Assembly (NCBI GenBank): GCA_029783825.1
Contig: JAREIK010000506.1
Location: 1,008,502-1,072,501, forward strand
Source of the DNA: Sapria himalayana
Lineage: Eukaryota; Streptophyta; Magnoliopsida; Malpighiales; Rafflesiaceae
Length of the DNA stretch: 64,000 nucleotides
Reading direction: 5' to 3'
The notes under the pieces were generated by a model. That model was not told where the DNA came from. It ran no database searches and worked only from the letters and a program-made list of their open reading frames with translations. The position numbers and the translations under genes were made by a program. Of this stretch, positions 46,317 to 60,389 are shown piece after piece; positions within the stretch are counted from its first letter, which is position 1, and each line of letters starts with the position of its first letter.

Positions 46317-47639
46317 ATAAATAAATATGTATGTTTAAAAGTTTCAATTCTTTTAAAAGCAAAGTTGCTTTTTGAAATAGAAAATCAATTTTGATTCCAA
46401 TTAGTTGTTTTCAAATTGGAAAACCATTATTTTTTTAAAGTAGACGACATGTAATGTATTAGGTGTTTTATATTAATATTAAATTAATCAACAATCTAAC
46501 AAGTAATAAAGTAAATTTTAGGTATTTGGATATCAGTTTCATAAGAATTGTTGTTTTGATTTGAAATTGTGTCAAAATCCTCTACTATCTTGGCTTATAA
46601 TAGATACACAATTTAAAGTGTTCTAGGTTTGGTTTACTTTATTGTGCATGATGATTCTCCTTGCTCAACATTCATGGTCATGTCGTCCACAATTTATTGA
46701 TTAATGGATGATAAAATGTGCGACATCCATATTTATCAATCACACTTCTCATACTAAATCACTTAATCACCAATAATAGTTTATGTAAGTAATAAAAATG
46801 ATATTAAGCATATTATCATTGCTAGAGGCACATACAGTTACTTGTCAAGGTGAATGCCTCAAGCATGTGTACTTATTCACTTGACATAGTCATTTTAGGA
46901 ATTACACATTGCCTTGGGTAACCAAATACTCAAATGATACATGGGATATTTTATCAGTCATCTATTTCAATTCATGCAATGAATATCTTAATTGTATGTA
47001 TGTTCCTAATATTTTATGTAGAGAGTTACCTATACATGTACTCTTATTGCATGTCTTTTCACCATCCTAATAAATACACATGGATATGATAATTGGATGC
47101 ACTTGATGATGGAGATAATTCATCAATAACTATGGTTCAAACTATATGATGAAATACTTCAGATAAATTGTATACATCTTGGCAACAATCAATATATCAA
47201 GATATTTCTCAAGGATATTAACAAAATTTGCACTATAATTTTATGAAATCCATTACATTACATTTCAATAATCAAAATAGACAAGTCATAAACTAATCAT
47301 AAACAAAGATCTCGCTTGGTATTGGAAAAATGTCAAAACAAAATATTGGATACAATATCTATTAACGAATACAACTAAATGACTGTAGAAATGTCTTTTG
47401 GAAATCATCTTCTTCGCAAGTTCATTTTGCAAGTATAATTTTCTAAGATCAAGCTCTCCACTTATAGCTTTGTGCGATGCTATCTTCTATTGATTTAATT
47501 TGTTAGAGTATGATTAATAGTCTCTATTGCTTTACCCTTCTTATTCCATTCTTTCTCTTGTATTTTGTTTGTATCTATGTTTTCATCTATGGTTGGTCCA
47601 TCTCCCCATCCTCATCTACCTATAAACTCCATGACTTAT
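46317..47639. other. AT-rich DNA, no gene seen
   Basis: No coding frame. Moderately complex text near 46640-47100 looks like old transposon sequence, but I cannot assign it. Confidence 0.5.
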
Positions 47640-49541
47640 GAACCAGAAAAATAAAAACTTTGATGGGAATCTAAGTGTTTATGCCAGTTCATGTCATGAC
47701 TTCGTGCTTATCAGCCACGACTGGAAAAGAGTTTCAAGATAGCTTATGCTATCAAAAATTCACTGGTGCTTGCCAATTCCACTTGGTGTCGTGACTAAGA
47801 AGAATGGTGCCATGACATTTGAATGTCATGACTCAGAAATAAAATGTCATGATGTTGTGCTTTAAGTCTTCAAAAGATGTTTTCATAGCACATTAGAGTG
47901 ATATCATAATGAGGGTCTATCTTTGGAAAATACTATCATGACTTTAAGAAATGATGTCACTACATGTGAATTTTGTGACTCATATAAATCATGGCGCAAC
48001 TCATTCACCTACAACCAAGTTTTTTTTTCTTCTCTTTTAGGAATGTGGTTGCGAGCAGACATTCTGAGTTATGATTTCTATTGTGGCCCTTTTTACTTCA
48101 CTTTTCTTCTCATTTCTTTCTTTTAATCAAACCTTCCAAATCTCATGCTATGGTGGGTTTTGACTTTGCTACAATACCAAAACTTATTATTCAGAATACA
48201 ACACCAAAAGCTTATTAGACAATTATATACATCTAATAGAAATTTATAACTTTTTCTTCAAACTTCTCTTGGGTGGACACGAATAAGCTCTCTTTTTTTA
48301 TTGAGATGTATTTCCTATGATGCATCATATTGCTCTACTTTGCCCTTATATTACTCTTCCTTTTTCTTCACATTATCCTCCCACTTACTATCTCAATTTT
48401 CCAATTCTACTACTAATGAACCATGCAGTATCATTAATTCTCTCCAAATCATATTTTTTAGTAGGGTGAAGATTTTTTCAAAGTCTCTTTCCAATTATTC
48501 TTTGGGTGTTCATATTCCAATGGTGATTCTTTTTCTGATTTCTCTCCAAATCTTTCTCTTTCTTTCATCTCAACTTAGGGAAATGATTGTACTCCTTGCC
48601 CCAGACTGATTGGTTCTTCATTTTCAAGAACTTTCTCTTCTTATCTCATTCAAGTCCTATCTTCATATCAACCAATATCACGAGAGATATTCATGGGTAC
48701 CATTCATCTATATCCTTAAATGATATGATTCCTTTAGTATGACATATTATAATGATGAGGGATGAGGTAATTATATGACCTAAAAATTATTCTTCTTAGA
48801 AATCTAGGATGAGTTACTCCAAAATTGTATCAATATTAACTTTGTAACCTATCACCAGGACAAATAGCAATATCAATCTATTTTGGGTAATTGTAGATAG
48901 CTAGAGAGTGAGCTACAAAATTGAATATAGAAAATATAACCAAATCTTGCTTTCTTCAGTTAGCTCTCCATTCACTAGGTTTCCATAAAAATTTTTGGTT
49001 GATCATTTTCATCTCCTATTACCACCTATCAATGTTTTAGCAATTGATTTGTAGTTGGGTTGTATTTTTAGGATTTTAAAAGTTGTACTATCTACTTCTC
49101 CCTACAATCCAAAAATCTTATTGAAAAATTTCCTATCAAGATTGAATTTCATGATTAACTCATTACCACTTTTCACATGTTGACATAATTTATCTCAATT
49201 TCTCTTTTTGATTGTTGGTTGGAAAGGTGAAATATCCCTCCAAATACTCATTCACCCATAAATTTTTCTTAGCTAGGGTAGACGTCATCCATTTCCTCCT
49301 CTTTTCCAAAAAAAAAAAAAGATTGGGCGATGAGATGTGAGTGAATGTTTTGGTGAGAGTTTCCTTTAGTTACTTCCCTTTTACCTCGTGACTCAAGTTT
49401 CCTTTTTTGTCATGTCTCTCTAACCTTAGAAATTGGGGTTTTTTCATCCATCATGGTATTGAATTACATGATCTAGTTGAAATGGTAGTTATGGTTGGTT
49501 GTGGGGGAAGAAGAGTTTGAGAATAAAAATAAGGTTAGTTT

Positions 49542-49553
49542 CCTTTTATAGAG
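49542..49553 (-). promoter_or_regulatory. Putative LTR TATA box, copy B
   Basis: The minus strand reads CTCTATAAAAGG, downstream of the GTCATGAC array and followed by an AACTAACCTTATTTTTATTCT leader and a TCTTCTTCC tract, as in copies A and C. Confidence 0.6.
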
Positions 49554-49559
49554 TTAGGG

Positions 49560-49815
49560 AGATAGTCATGATATATAAAAAAAGTCTCGACTTAGTTTCA
49601 ATGTCATGAATTATTATTTTTTTAAAAGATAGTCATGACTAAGTTTGAGTGCACAACTTAATGTGGTGAAAAATAGTCATGATTAGGTTTGAGTGCTATG
49701 AATTTATGTGTCATGAAAAATATTGTGACTGGGTTTGAGTGCCGCATCTTCTTCTGTGGTCAAAAATAGTCATGAAAAACATCACAAGTGAGGTTGAGTT
49801 TCATGACTTCTTTTG
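49560..49815 (-). repeat. U3 tandem repeat, about 45 bp, with GTCATGAC cores
   Basis: AGTCATGA/TTGTGACT words with a shared GTTTGAGTGC follow-on occur near 49631, 49675, 49722 and 49768, with diverged units at 49564 and 49801. It lies just upstream of the minus-strand TATA box. Confidence 0.7.
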
Positions 49816-52479
49816 GTCTATTTACAAGTTTTAGACTCCATGAAATATATTTTAAAAAATTTCAAATTACAAGCACATGAGAAAAAAAATAAAGCTTTGG
49901 GTTGCCTCCCAGGAAGTATTATGTATAAAATCTTTAGCTAAATCAATTATTTGGTATAGATACCTCATGGACAACTTCCATAGTCCTAGCAATTTTTTTC
50001 TTACAATTTTTTTTCTTCCTTCTTTCTTGTGCTTTCAATGTCTACTATGGATGATTTGAGTCAAAAGATTTTTTTTTTTAAAATTTAAAGTTCACTCTTT
50101 TATCCGAACATCTCTTTTAAAATTTGGCTATTTTTCAAGTTCATTTTTTATGGATGTAATTAATCATATATGTCATGACTTTATTAATTATCATAACATC
50201 ATTGAGTATTTTTTTTTTCACTAATGGTGTGACTATGGAAAAAGTCAAGGCATCATCATCTTGTGTTATGACTTTAAAAAATATTGTGACCTCATCTTTT
50301 ACCTCTATGAAGTAGTTGTATTACAGTAGGAAAATTGTCATAGTCTTCATGTAACTTATGTTTCATCAATATCATAACTTTTTCTTTGGCCACGACTTCT
50401 CCAAAAGTCATGACTTCTTTCTATATAATAACCTCAACCTCTATTTCCTTTTAATCTTCATTAATAATGGTCTCAGCTTTATCTTCTGACCTAGTATATT
50501 ATCAATCAATAGTAGAACATCTTATAATTCTAATATTCTATTATATTAATAGTCTTCTCAATGATTCTCCATATTATTCCCATGGGAATGTAACAATATC
50601 AACAATATATGTCATAATGTCATAGTACATTTCTTTTTTTTTTCTATCATAACTTTGAAAAATATTATGAAATCATAACATGTTTCATCTTCAAGGCATA
50701 TTGTAACATCTTCATGTTCTAGAATTTCTTTTAATTCTTCAACTTCTTCAATTTCTTTGAGCTAACATTCATCTAAAAAAAATCTTTCTATCTGAATTCT
50801 ATACTCTATCTTTTGGTTGTGTGGATGAAACAATCTATTTTCTAGTAGTTCTCCTCATTATCATCTGGAATTTGTAGGTTTATATATTGGATGAACTTCA
50901 CTTGTCTTTGCTCACACAAAATAAAAATATACTATTTTCATAAATAAATCAATTCATGTTCAATTGCCAAAAATATTCATCCAAAAATTCATAGTGTATA
51001 TGAGTTTTCTTTAATGTTCAACACCACAAAATTAGTAAGGAAGATAATTTTTTTAAACCTTAACTAGCATATTTTTGATAATCTTGCTCAGAAACTTTAT
51101 TGTTCTATCAATTATCTATAGCAAAAAAGAAGTTGAAGTTATATCACCTATATTCAACCTTCATACTATGGATAATGACATTAAGTTGATACTTGCTCTA
51201 CATAAGGTATGCTCCTAATACCACATAAATAAAATTAGATTTTTGCTAAGATTTTAAACTTCAAGCGTTGATACATTCTATTATGCATGATGACTTGTCT
51301 CCATAATTCGAATCTTATTGAGCTAGATAATAGAATAAAGGTGAGATTATTGTGTAAATGCCCTAGTTTCCTTTTGGCATACAAGGTGGTTATCAACTTT
51401 TGTGTCCTCCCCAATGATTGTCTCTTCATAGTTATCCTTTTAGTACTTAACTACCAAAATGATAAATTATTTGTACTTGTGGATCATTAACAACTCCATA
51501 TCTTTTAGGCAACTTGTCAACTACCTTTTATAGTTTCTGAGTATATGCATTCTTTTTCTCTGATCTCATATGTCACATAGATATAAATTCACGTGCTAGT
51601 AAAAGTATTTCTATTTTTAGTTTTGTAAGTACAATACTTACATAATTAATATATATTTTTCTTTAAATATCACCAGTGATAGTCATATGATAGAAATGAA
51701 CTTATAGGACTATTACCACCTTATGAGTCATCATATATGTCTCATAACTTACCTATCACTATCTACCATAACAACATATGACTTCCACATGAAAAGAATA
51801 ATTAGGAAAATATTCTATAAAACATTCACATCAATTGAGGATTAGTTTTTCTAAGTCTTGTATAATGGATTTGTTTATAAAAGTATTCATATTTTGGCTT
51901 TGTAAGTGACATACTTGTATGATTAATATACCTCAACATTAAGTTTTCATGTATAGATTTTTTTGTGTATTACAATTAGAAGAGATATTACTTCTTCCTA
52001 TCATAATGCATGAGTATGCCTTGTGTAATATCTATCATCATCTAGTATGATAATTATTTGTGTTCAAATTATCAAATATTCTTAAATATTCTAGTATTTT
52101 TAGATGATATATAAGCACAAGAACATGACATAAATGGATTTATTTCATGATTTAGGAGTTCTAGTGGATTTTATGGAATATTCATGAAATCATTAGGTTT
52201 TTAGAGGTATTTAGATAATTGGTAGATTGTGGATGCATCATGTAGTTTTGATGCTCATTCTTGGATGAACTCTATTATTTGTATGACATATATACTTCTG
52301 GAGAAATTACTTGGTAGGTTTTAGAGTTTTGGATAGATTTTGTAGAATAGTTATCATAATCCATGTGAATCAATATTTGAACTTACATTCACTCTATTAC
52401 TTGTATGACCTATATACTTTTTAATTTTTATTGGGCATACACAATCATCTAACAAGCATCTAGTATTATACTAAGAACA

Positions 52480-55400
52480 ATGCATTTTCATCAATATAAA
52501 AAACATATAATAAATTTTTGGTACCATTATAATGAAATATATTTGGTTTGTTGGTCAACTTTGAGTTGACCCAACTACATTTAAAAGTAGTTCAATTTTT
52601 AGTTGTTTAGATATCTATTATTATTTAGTATTTGTTTTTATGTGTGTTTTTGTTTTAGTAGCAACTATAGTACATACATCAAAGATCCGAGATTGAGCTT
52701 GTACCTCTGGTCCCAATAATTAAGAGAACAAGAAAACAATTAGTGAAACATCAAAGATCCTAGATTGAGCTAGTACCTCTGGTCCCACTAAAAGAGCAAT
52801 CATGAAAGTCAATGGAAATAATTTGAATAGCCAATGGGGTGCCAAACAAGCTATTGAGTAGCTTATTCTCCATCAAATCCTAGAAGATTATTGGATGTCA
52901 ATATTGATGGACAACTACTCTAGGCTTTGAATGCAACTAATATAATCAAATTACTTTGAGTTAATGTTGATCCTTATAGCCATGATGGAGTAGCATCAAT
53001 ATGGCGGATATTTTTTACAAGACCCAAATAGTCAAGTCATAGCTTTTTTGGAGTTGTGCGATACTATCAAGATGAATGGTGCTAGCTCAAATGTGATAAA
53101 ATTGACTATTTCCATTTTCATTGAGAGATAATGCAAGGAGTTGGTTCAAATGCTTATCTAGAGAATCTGTTAAGAGTTGAGATGAACTTGCATAATTATT
53201 TATGACCAAGTTCTTCCTACTTCAAATCACCTCACTTTTGGGGTGAATATAAGGCAGCTTAGGCAAAATGAACATGAGATCTTATATATTAATTGTGACC
53301 GATTTAAAGATTTATTAAGAAAATATCCACAACATGGATTCAAGTTATGGTTCAAAGCCAAAAATTTTATAACGAGCTGAATTATATGATGAGGTCAAAC
53401 GTTGATATAGCCTTAGGTAGTTCCTAACGAACAAGTCATTTGATTAGACTTATTTTTTATTTAAAGAACTAGCTAAAAATAAATATCACACTCCAAACAA
53501 AAGAGAAAGTGGAAGGAAACAAGCTATAATTTTCGAGTTGAAAAGATTAACAATGATGGTGACAAAGATGAATGTATTTTTTAGTAAGTTTGGAACTCAA
53601 CATGACAAAAGACCAAGTCTTGGAGAAATATCTTTTTTGAAACAACAAGAAGTAATTAAATTTGATGATTTATCTAGTTGATGAAACTAATATTCTATAG
53701 GGTAGAGAGTATGTTTTTAGACCCAACAATAATGCATCTATTCAATATCATCCAAATATGAGAAATCATAAAAATTTAGAGTATGTGAGTCAAAGAAATC
53801 TATAGCAAAATATGTGCCAATATCAGAAAAACTTTAAAAGTAATTTGCTGGGGTACCAAATACTAGAAGCTTCAATTTTAAATTATAACTAACCAAAGGG
53901 AGTAGAAAAATTATCATTTAAGAGAGCATCCATGCGCTACTTACTGAGATAAAAAGGAGAAATGATGCACAAGAGAATTGAATAAGAAGGATTGAAATAA
54001 GACTAGATCACATAGATATGATAATAGAAACTATTGAGAATCAAATTGGATAGTTAGAATGAAGGAGAATAATATTGATAGATTACCTAGTGAAATTGAG
54101 GAAAATCCAAAGAGATACATATCCATAATACTGTGAAGAAATATAGAAGTAATAAGGCAAAAAACATAAGAAAATTCAAAAGGAAATGTAGATGTAGAAG
54201 ATAAAGCTTTCAATGACAATATCACAACATAAAATGTCATGACATCTAGTGCTATTACATTTTTCAATGTCATGGCACATCATACCTCATTACCCAACTC
54301 ACACCTTCAATATTTACCATTGAAAAGTGGAAATGGAGGAGAAGACGCATATGAACCAAAGTAATGATCATGCAGTTGGCCAACACTCTATCCACCCTAA
54401 TCATCCTTTCCATAAAGGTTAAAAAAATAAGTTTATTGAATTTTTTGATAGATTTCTTAAAATCTTCAGAAGATTTCATGAGTAGCAAGAAGAAATTAAA
54501 TACTATTGGAATGATGACCATGCCTAAAAAGAGTAGCACAATTATTCAACAAAAACTCCTAATAAAACTCAAAGATCCAAGAAACTTTACCATTCTATGC
54601 GTTATTTGGGAGCACTCCTTTCTAAAGGCCCTATTTGATTTCGGAACAAGTGTCAACATGAAACCATTATTCATAGCATGAAGGCTAAATCTAGATGAGA
54701 TAACTCAAACATCTCTTTCTCTATAGATGACCAATAGATCAATCATGTTTCCAATAGATCAATCATGTTTCCAAAAGATATTTAAGATGTGCTAGTCAAG
54801 GTTGAAAAATTTACTTTACCTAATTATGTGGTGTTGCACATGGAAGAAGACGTGTATGAATTATTGATTTTTGGATGACAATGTCTGGCAAATGGATTGG
54901 CATTGATCAAAATGAAGAAGGTATAGTTCAACGTCTTGTAGGCAAAAAGCAAATGAAATTCAACCTGTATAAAATCCAAAATATTTCAGATGATAATGAG
55001 AAATCTACTAGCAAATAATCTGTATTATTCGCACAACCAAAAAATAGCATAAAGACTTTGGAAGGAAGGATTTTCTACATGATTGTTTGCCCAAATAAAA
55101 AAAAAAAGTCAATGAATTATAAGATGTTCTAGACAAAGAAGTAGTTGTAGAATGTCATGAAGAAAATATATGTTTTGTTGTAGTGATAATTCTCAAAGTT
55201 GTAAAAAATATAAGTGAAAAAAAGGTGTTATGAAGTTGTGACATATGTTGTAAATGTCGTGACATGCCCATGTTGAGATAAGTGTTTAGTGACAATTTGA
55301 AAAAAAAATGAGGCTGAAGTTGACATGCAAAAGAAGTCATGATATTAGAAAACATTGTGACACAATGATTAGATCATTGAAGGAAAAAGTCATGATAGAA

Positions 55401-57100
55401 AATAAATTAATAATATTGGTGAAATAGAAGCTAAATGAAGATACTATGATATTTTTCAAAGCCACGTCAAAATTACTACAAAGAGCAAAAGATAATATCA
55501 TGACATTTTCTAAATTCATGATATTGGATGAAGAAGTCACAAAAATAATTCAAATTCAAGACATTAGTGAGAAAAATTGCACTCAAAGATGTTGTGACAA
55601 TTAATAAAGTTGCAACATCCAATGAAGTACAAAATTAAAAAGAAACTTGATGGGTGGCAAGATTTTGAAAGAGATACTTGGAAAAAATGTTGAGCTAGAA
55701 ATTATAGAAAAAAAAAATTCAGCCTAAATCATCCAAAGAAGATATAGAGAATACAAGATGAGAGGAACAAAAATTATAGAGAAGATAACTTGGTCTAGCT
55801 AAAAAATTATAGAAAAAATTTCTGAAAACATAGATGTGGATCTTAGACCAAAGAATTGGTCTAGCTAAATATGTTAAATATGGTACTTTTAAGAAGAAAC
55901 CAAATGCTCTATTTTTTTTGCTAGTGTGATTGTATTTTTTATATAAATATATATTCCATGAAGTGAGATACTTATACACAGACAGAATGAAGTTATGACA
56001 TTTAATCTAAGTCATAACATTTTCTTTAACTTCTCATCCACCAAAAGAAGGCATGACACACAATCCTAGATGAAACTGAAAAAATAATTTTTACAAGAAG
56101 TCATCAAACTTAAACTAAGTCATGACAATTATTTATGTTGTGACTATCTATTGTCACAGCTTTATAAAAAAAGCTACAAACCCTAATTTTATTTCCAAAT
56201 TTTTTCTTCTTCCTTAGGGGACTATAACCACTTCAACTACTGAATTGTGTAATTCAACACCTTGATGGATGCAAAAGCACCTATTTTTCCATGTCTTATC
56301 ACCCATTAAAGAGAAGAGTTTAATGGGAAAATGAGATTTTGGAGAAATTATCTCAATAATAAAGAATAAAAATTTTGAGAATTTTTGTCGACATATAGAA
56401 AGGAATAATATGATATTCATTAAAAATTTTTACTTCAACCTCGATGAGATGCAAGAGAAGAAATGCTATAGTACGAAGAGTTTGAGTATATTTTGATAGG
56501 GAATTAATCAATGAGATTTTATGATTTAATGAAGCCTTAGATAGCGTAGTCTTAAAAACCCTAAAAATACAACCCAACTACAAATAAATCACCACAACAT
56601 TGATGGATGGCAAGAAAAAAAGAAGTGAATCAACCAAAAAGTCCCATGGACACATATTTAGGGTAGAGTTGACTGAAGAGAATAAGGTTTTGTAGTATTT
56701 TTTATGTTCAATTTTGTAGCCCACTCTTCTTCTTTTTGATATCAACCAAGATAGTGCAATCTTGTTATTTACTTTGGTGAGAGGTTAAAAAAGGAATGTT
56801 AGTAAAATTTTGAAAAAATCCATCTTTGATTTTAAAGAAAGGGAATTTTTAAGCCATATAAATCATTAATTCCTCATCATTATGTTATGTCATGTTAAAA
56901 GAGTCATGATATTTGAGGATGAAGTTGAATTATGCCAACAAATGTCCATTTCTAATATTGTGTAGTGTCAAAAAATGATTTAAAAGAGATAGAAAAAAAA
57001 AGTTGATTCAAGAAGAGAAAGAATCAACATATATGTGGTAAGAAGTGCTAGACTTCCTCGAAGCCAAAATTGAAGAAAAAGAAAGATTGAAAGATATTTT
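52480..57100 (+). mobile_element. Athila-like Ty3/gypsy remnant, copy C (GAG-protease, 3' LTR)
   Basis: Leader AAATTTTTGGTACCATTATA near 52515 (decayed Athila/Tat post-PBS signature), then TTGTTGGTCAACTTTGAGTTG. GAG words include LCDTIKMNGASSNVIKL and RDNARSWF (53050-53150) and RKYPQHGFKLWFKAKNFI (53315-53375). The protease at about 54555-54900 reads KDPRNFTILCVIWEHSFLKA then LFDFGTSVN, keeping the Asp of the DLGAS active site. About 1 kb of GTCATGAC-rich sequence leads to a 3' LTR with TATA at 56161. No RT or integrase. Stops and shifts throughout. Confidence 0.75.
56161..56169 (+). promoter_or_regulatory. Putative LTR TATA box, copy C
   Basis: TTTATAAAA, with GTCATGAC at about 56128 and related words back to 55990, followed by an ACCCTAATTTTATTTCC leader and a TTTCTTCTTCC tract. 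Confidence 0.6.
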
Positions 57101-58428
57101 TAAGGAAGAATTACCTCTAAAATATGAATATCAAATGGATAGAAGATAAGGATGTTAGTAATAGTGCTCTAGGACTATCGTATGGACATGATATTTTGAC
57201 TATTTGTGAGAATTAATTATTATAATTATTTGCATATTTATTTTGTATAATATCCTTGAATAATATTATTAATTATTCTAAATTTCCCTAATCAATTATT
57301 ATTATGGGAATAACAATGAATTAAGATTAATATTAAGTTTGATTGATATTCATGGGATGAATATGTATATGAGATACAAATCAAATTTATATCAATTTGT
57401 TGAGAACATATATTGGACAAACCTATCTTTAGATTAATACATGAATCAAAGTTATAAGAATCTCTTTGTCATTAAATCCTTTGACTTGAGATCGCTATAG
57501 TTCTCAACATAAGAAATATTTTGTTTTGATATAATCAAATATTATCTTTAATCAGATGACTATAAAGGCTATACTTGAATATAATAAGAATTATGTAGTG
57601 AAATATGAGTGATTAAAATAAAAATTATCTCTCTAATTATAAGAAAGATATATCTGGGTCCCCTTGACAATTAAGATTGAGAAATGCATGACTATGCTCA
57701 AATAAATTAATGGAGATCAATATCATTTGTTTAATCATTTTAATTAGGTTTCAAGTAATCAAAGATAGAATGATATAAGGTTGACTTTGTCTATGCCTTA
57801 TATTCTATCAAGATATCATGAGACAAATGGATTATGTCATTAGCTATATTAAGGTTGTCTCAGATTATGATCTTTTTATTTAACTTAAGTATTCATAATG
57901 TCTTGCTAACAACTACTTATGACTTGTAGGATTAAAATGTGATTTAGACATATTGCCAATATTAATTGAACCTATATGGTCTCATATTAAGAACGAATAA
58001 TAATAGTTATATTTTTCACTTTTTATAATAATTTAAAATGATGATATTATTTTTAATTACAAATAACACTTAGTTATTATTTAAATTTGAGTTTAAGTTT
58101 TAGAAAGTTTAAATTCATGATTTAAACAAATAATTAATCTGTTATATTTTCTTATTGGATAAAGAAATAATCTGTAAAGTTTTTTTAAAAAGTGTATTCA
58201 ATATATAATAATATATATATAAATTGATTTTCTTATCTGATAATGATTTGAATTTAAATTGTTCTTATTTAAAAGAGTATTAAATAAAATTCAGGTTTAA
58301 ATTTAAATTGTTATTATTTAAAAGAGTTTAAAATAAAATTTAGAATAAAATTCAGATCTGAATTTAAATCATTATTATTTAAAAGTGTTTTAAATAAAAT
58401 TCAGATTTTAATTAAATTCTAGTAGACT

Positions 58429-58429
<1 letters not shown>

Positions 58430-58467
<38 letters not shown>

Positions 58468-58480
58468 TTGTGTGTGTGTA
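58430..58480. repeat. (TA)n(TG)n microsatellite
   Basis: Several TA dinucleotides followed by about 18 TG units with one interruption. Confidence 0.92.
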
Positions 58481-59019
58481 TACTCAGAGAACATTTAAAA
58501 TATAGAAAACAAAAAACCCTAATTTTATTTTTGAGAAGACTAAATTGAATTAGTATTCAACAAGATTATTTATTATTTGTTCATATGTAGATATTTGTAG
58601 AGGGTGGTCATTTTTTAGAATACAGCACATTTGATGATCTGAATAAACCATGACGTAGACTTGAAGACTTGATGAATCGATCTACAAGAGGTATGTTTCA
58701 TTTGCCATTTCTTCGTGTTTTTATGAAACACATATGATCCTTGGTGAGTTAATGGATAAAAATTATAAATTTCACTGAGTTTATGTTCCAATTAGATTGA
58801 ATATTCTGCCCAAATCCATAACAAAGGAGACTTAGAAGAAATCCTTACAATATTGAAGAATATTAAGTTGATGGTTGGTCAAAGAGAAATTCGATCAAAG
58901 GGAGAGCATATGAGAATGCACATTTCATTAGCAGTGGAAATTAGAAAGAATAGACAACTAGTGGGAGTGGTATACAGTTGTAAGCTTGTGAATATGCCAA
59001 AACTATCATTAATTGATAT

Positions 59020-59480
59020 GATCTCAAAACCTCATTGGGTGAAGATCTCTCGGTCAATGTAGCTCCACAAATATATGGTCTATGCAACTAATAAAATAGA
59101 TGTAAGCATATATATATTGATTATGCAATGATTATGAAGATAAATAGGTTGATTAACAAATATTAAATTAACTATTATTGAAGTTGAATAGATGTGTTTA
59201 ATCTTTGAAAAGAAACTCAAATTCTAGTGTTGGCTCACATCCTTAACATGATCCCAAAACTAATTGGGTGAGGACCTCTAAAAAAACATAGCTCCAAAAA
59301 TAAATGGATCATATAAGTAAAAAAATTGGATATAAGTCTAGATATCGATCCCAAAGGGAATGAGTAAATGGATATATTGATCAATCAAGAGTAAATTAAT
59401 TTCTCCTATAGTTGAATAGATATACATAGTCTTTGAAAAAAATTCTCTGACTCTAGAGCTGGCTCACATCCTTATGTGTC
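59020..59480. repeat. Tandem duplication, about 230 bp x 2
   Basis: AACC..ATTGGGTGAAGATCTCT at about 59030 recurs as AACTAATTGGGTGAGGACCTCT at about 59257. Both are followed by ATAGCTCCA, an AAAT.GG.TAT block, and GTTGAATAGAT with TGGCTCACATCCTTA. The second unit also has ATCGATCCCAAAGGGAATGA. Confidence 0.75.
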
Positions 59481-60389
59481 AATATTATTTCTCAAGTATT
59501 TGGTCTATGTTGTGTTTGGTTGTTGAATGAATGGTAGATTGGTGTGAGAAATTACATGTGCCCTCTTGGCTTACTAGATGATTACTTTGAATATGTACTT
59601 ATATTCTCCAACCCCTAATTAATTATCTTAAAGAAATGAAATAACATGGTACTAAATTTGTTTGTGCATTTGGTTTCGTTAGTAACATATAAATGATAAT
59701 TAAGATATATGTTTCCATGTATCGTGACTATGGAAGTCATGCAAGAAAAAAAGATACGAGTTAGTTTTGAGCATATGGTTTCCACATATGAAACATGAGG
59801 GAAATGTATGTTAATTATAAGAGTATGATACTTACAAAGTCAAAAGTGAAAATTCTTTTATTACCACATCATTTATCACCAGGAAAGACACTATAGATCA
59901 GAAAATAAGAAAACATATTCAAAGTCATAATTAAGGGCAATTAATCTATTTCCTAAAGGGTGAGAACTTGTGAATTACCATAAGATAGAGATGATTTATT
60001 TTCTTTATATTAAAATAATGAGAGGATAACTACAAAGGAACTATCATTGAGAAGGGCTAAATAGGCTATAACCATATTGTATGTTAGCGGGGAAAGAGGT
60101 CATCCACAATTATCTAGCTTTTTTGTTCTATAATTGAGCACAACCACAACAATGCTATTTAAAACTTTATCATGTACAAAAATATCAATCATCCTAAGAA
60201 TATTAGATTTATGAATTGAATCCTTTTATCATGCATACTAGCTAAGTTTTAAATTATTTTTGATTAATCGAACATACATGACATGTGTAATTATTATAGA
60301 ATTGATATCTAAGCTAAAAGTCCACTTTATTACTTGTATGACCTATATACTTATATAATGATTACTTTTTTAGGATGACCAGTCATTAA

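Larger units (their letters stand above)
47640..51250 (-). mobile_element. Athila-like Ty3/gypsy remnant, copy B (minus strand)
   Basis: Minus strand from high to low coordinates. A protease remnant at about 50990-51240 reads CRASINLMSLSIV, then RLNIGDITSTSF, with the usual Asp-Leu-Gly of the active site lost. About 1 kb rich in GTCATGAC words follows, then the TTGGGAGGCAACCCA-type block (complement at 49899-49910), a U3 with tandem GTCATGAC repeats, a TATA box at 49553-49542, and LTR sequence matching copy C near 56540-56740. GAG is not recognisable above 51250. No RT or integrase. Confidence 0.7.

Noticed and set aside
58853..59062. 69-codon frame with ordinary composition
   Set aside because: No recognisable motif, no splice partners, and within probable LTR/transposon DNA.
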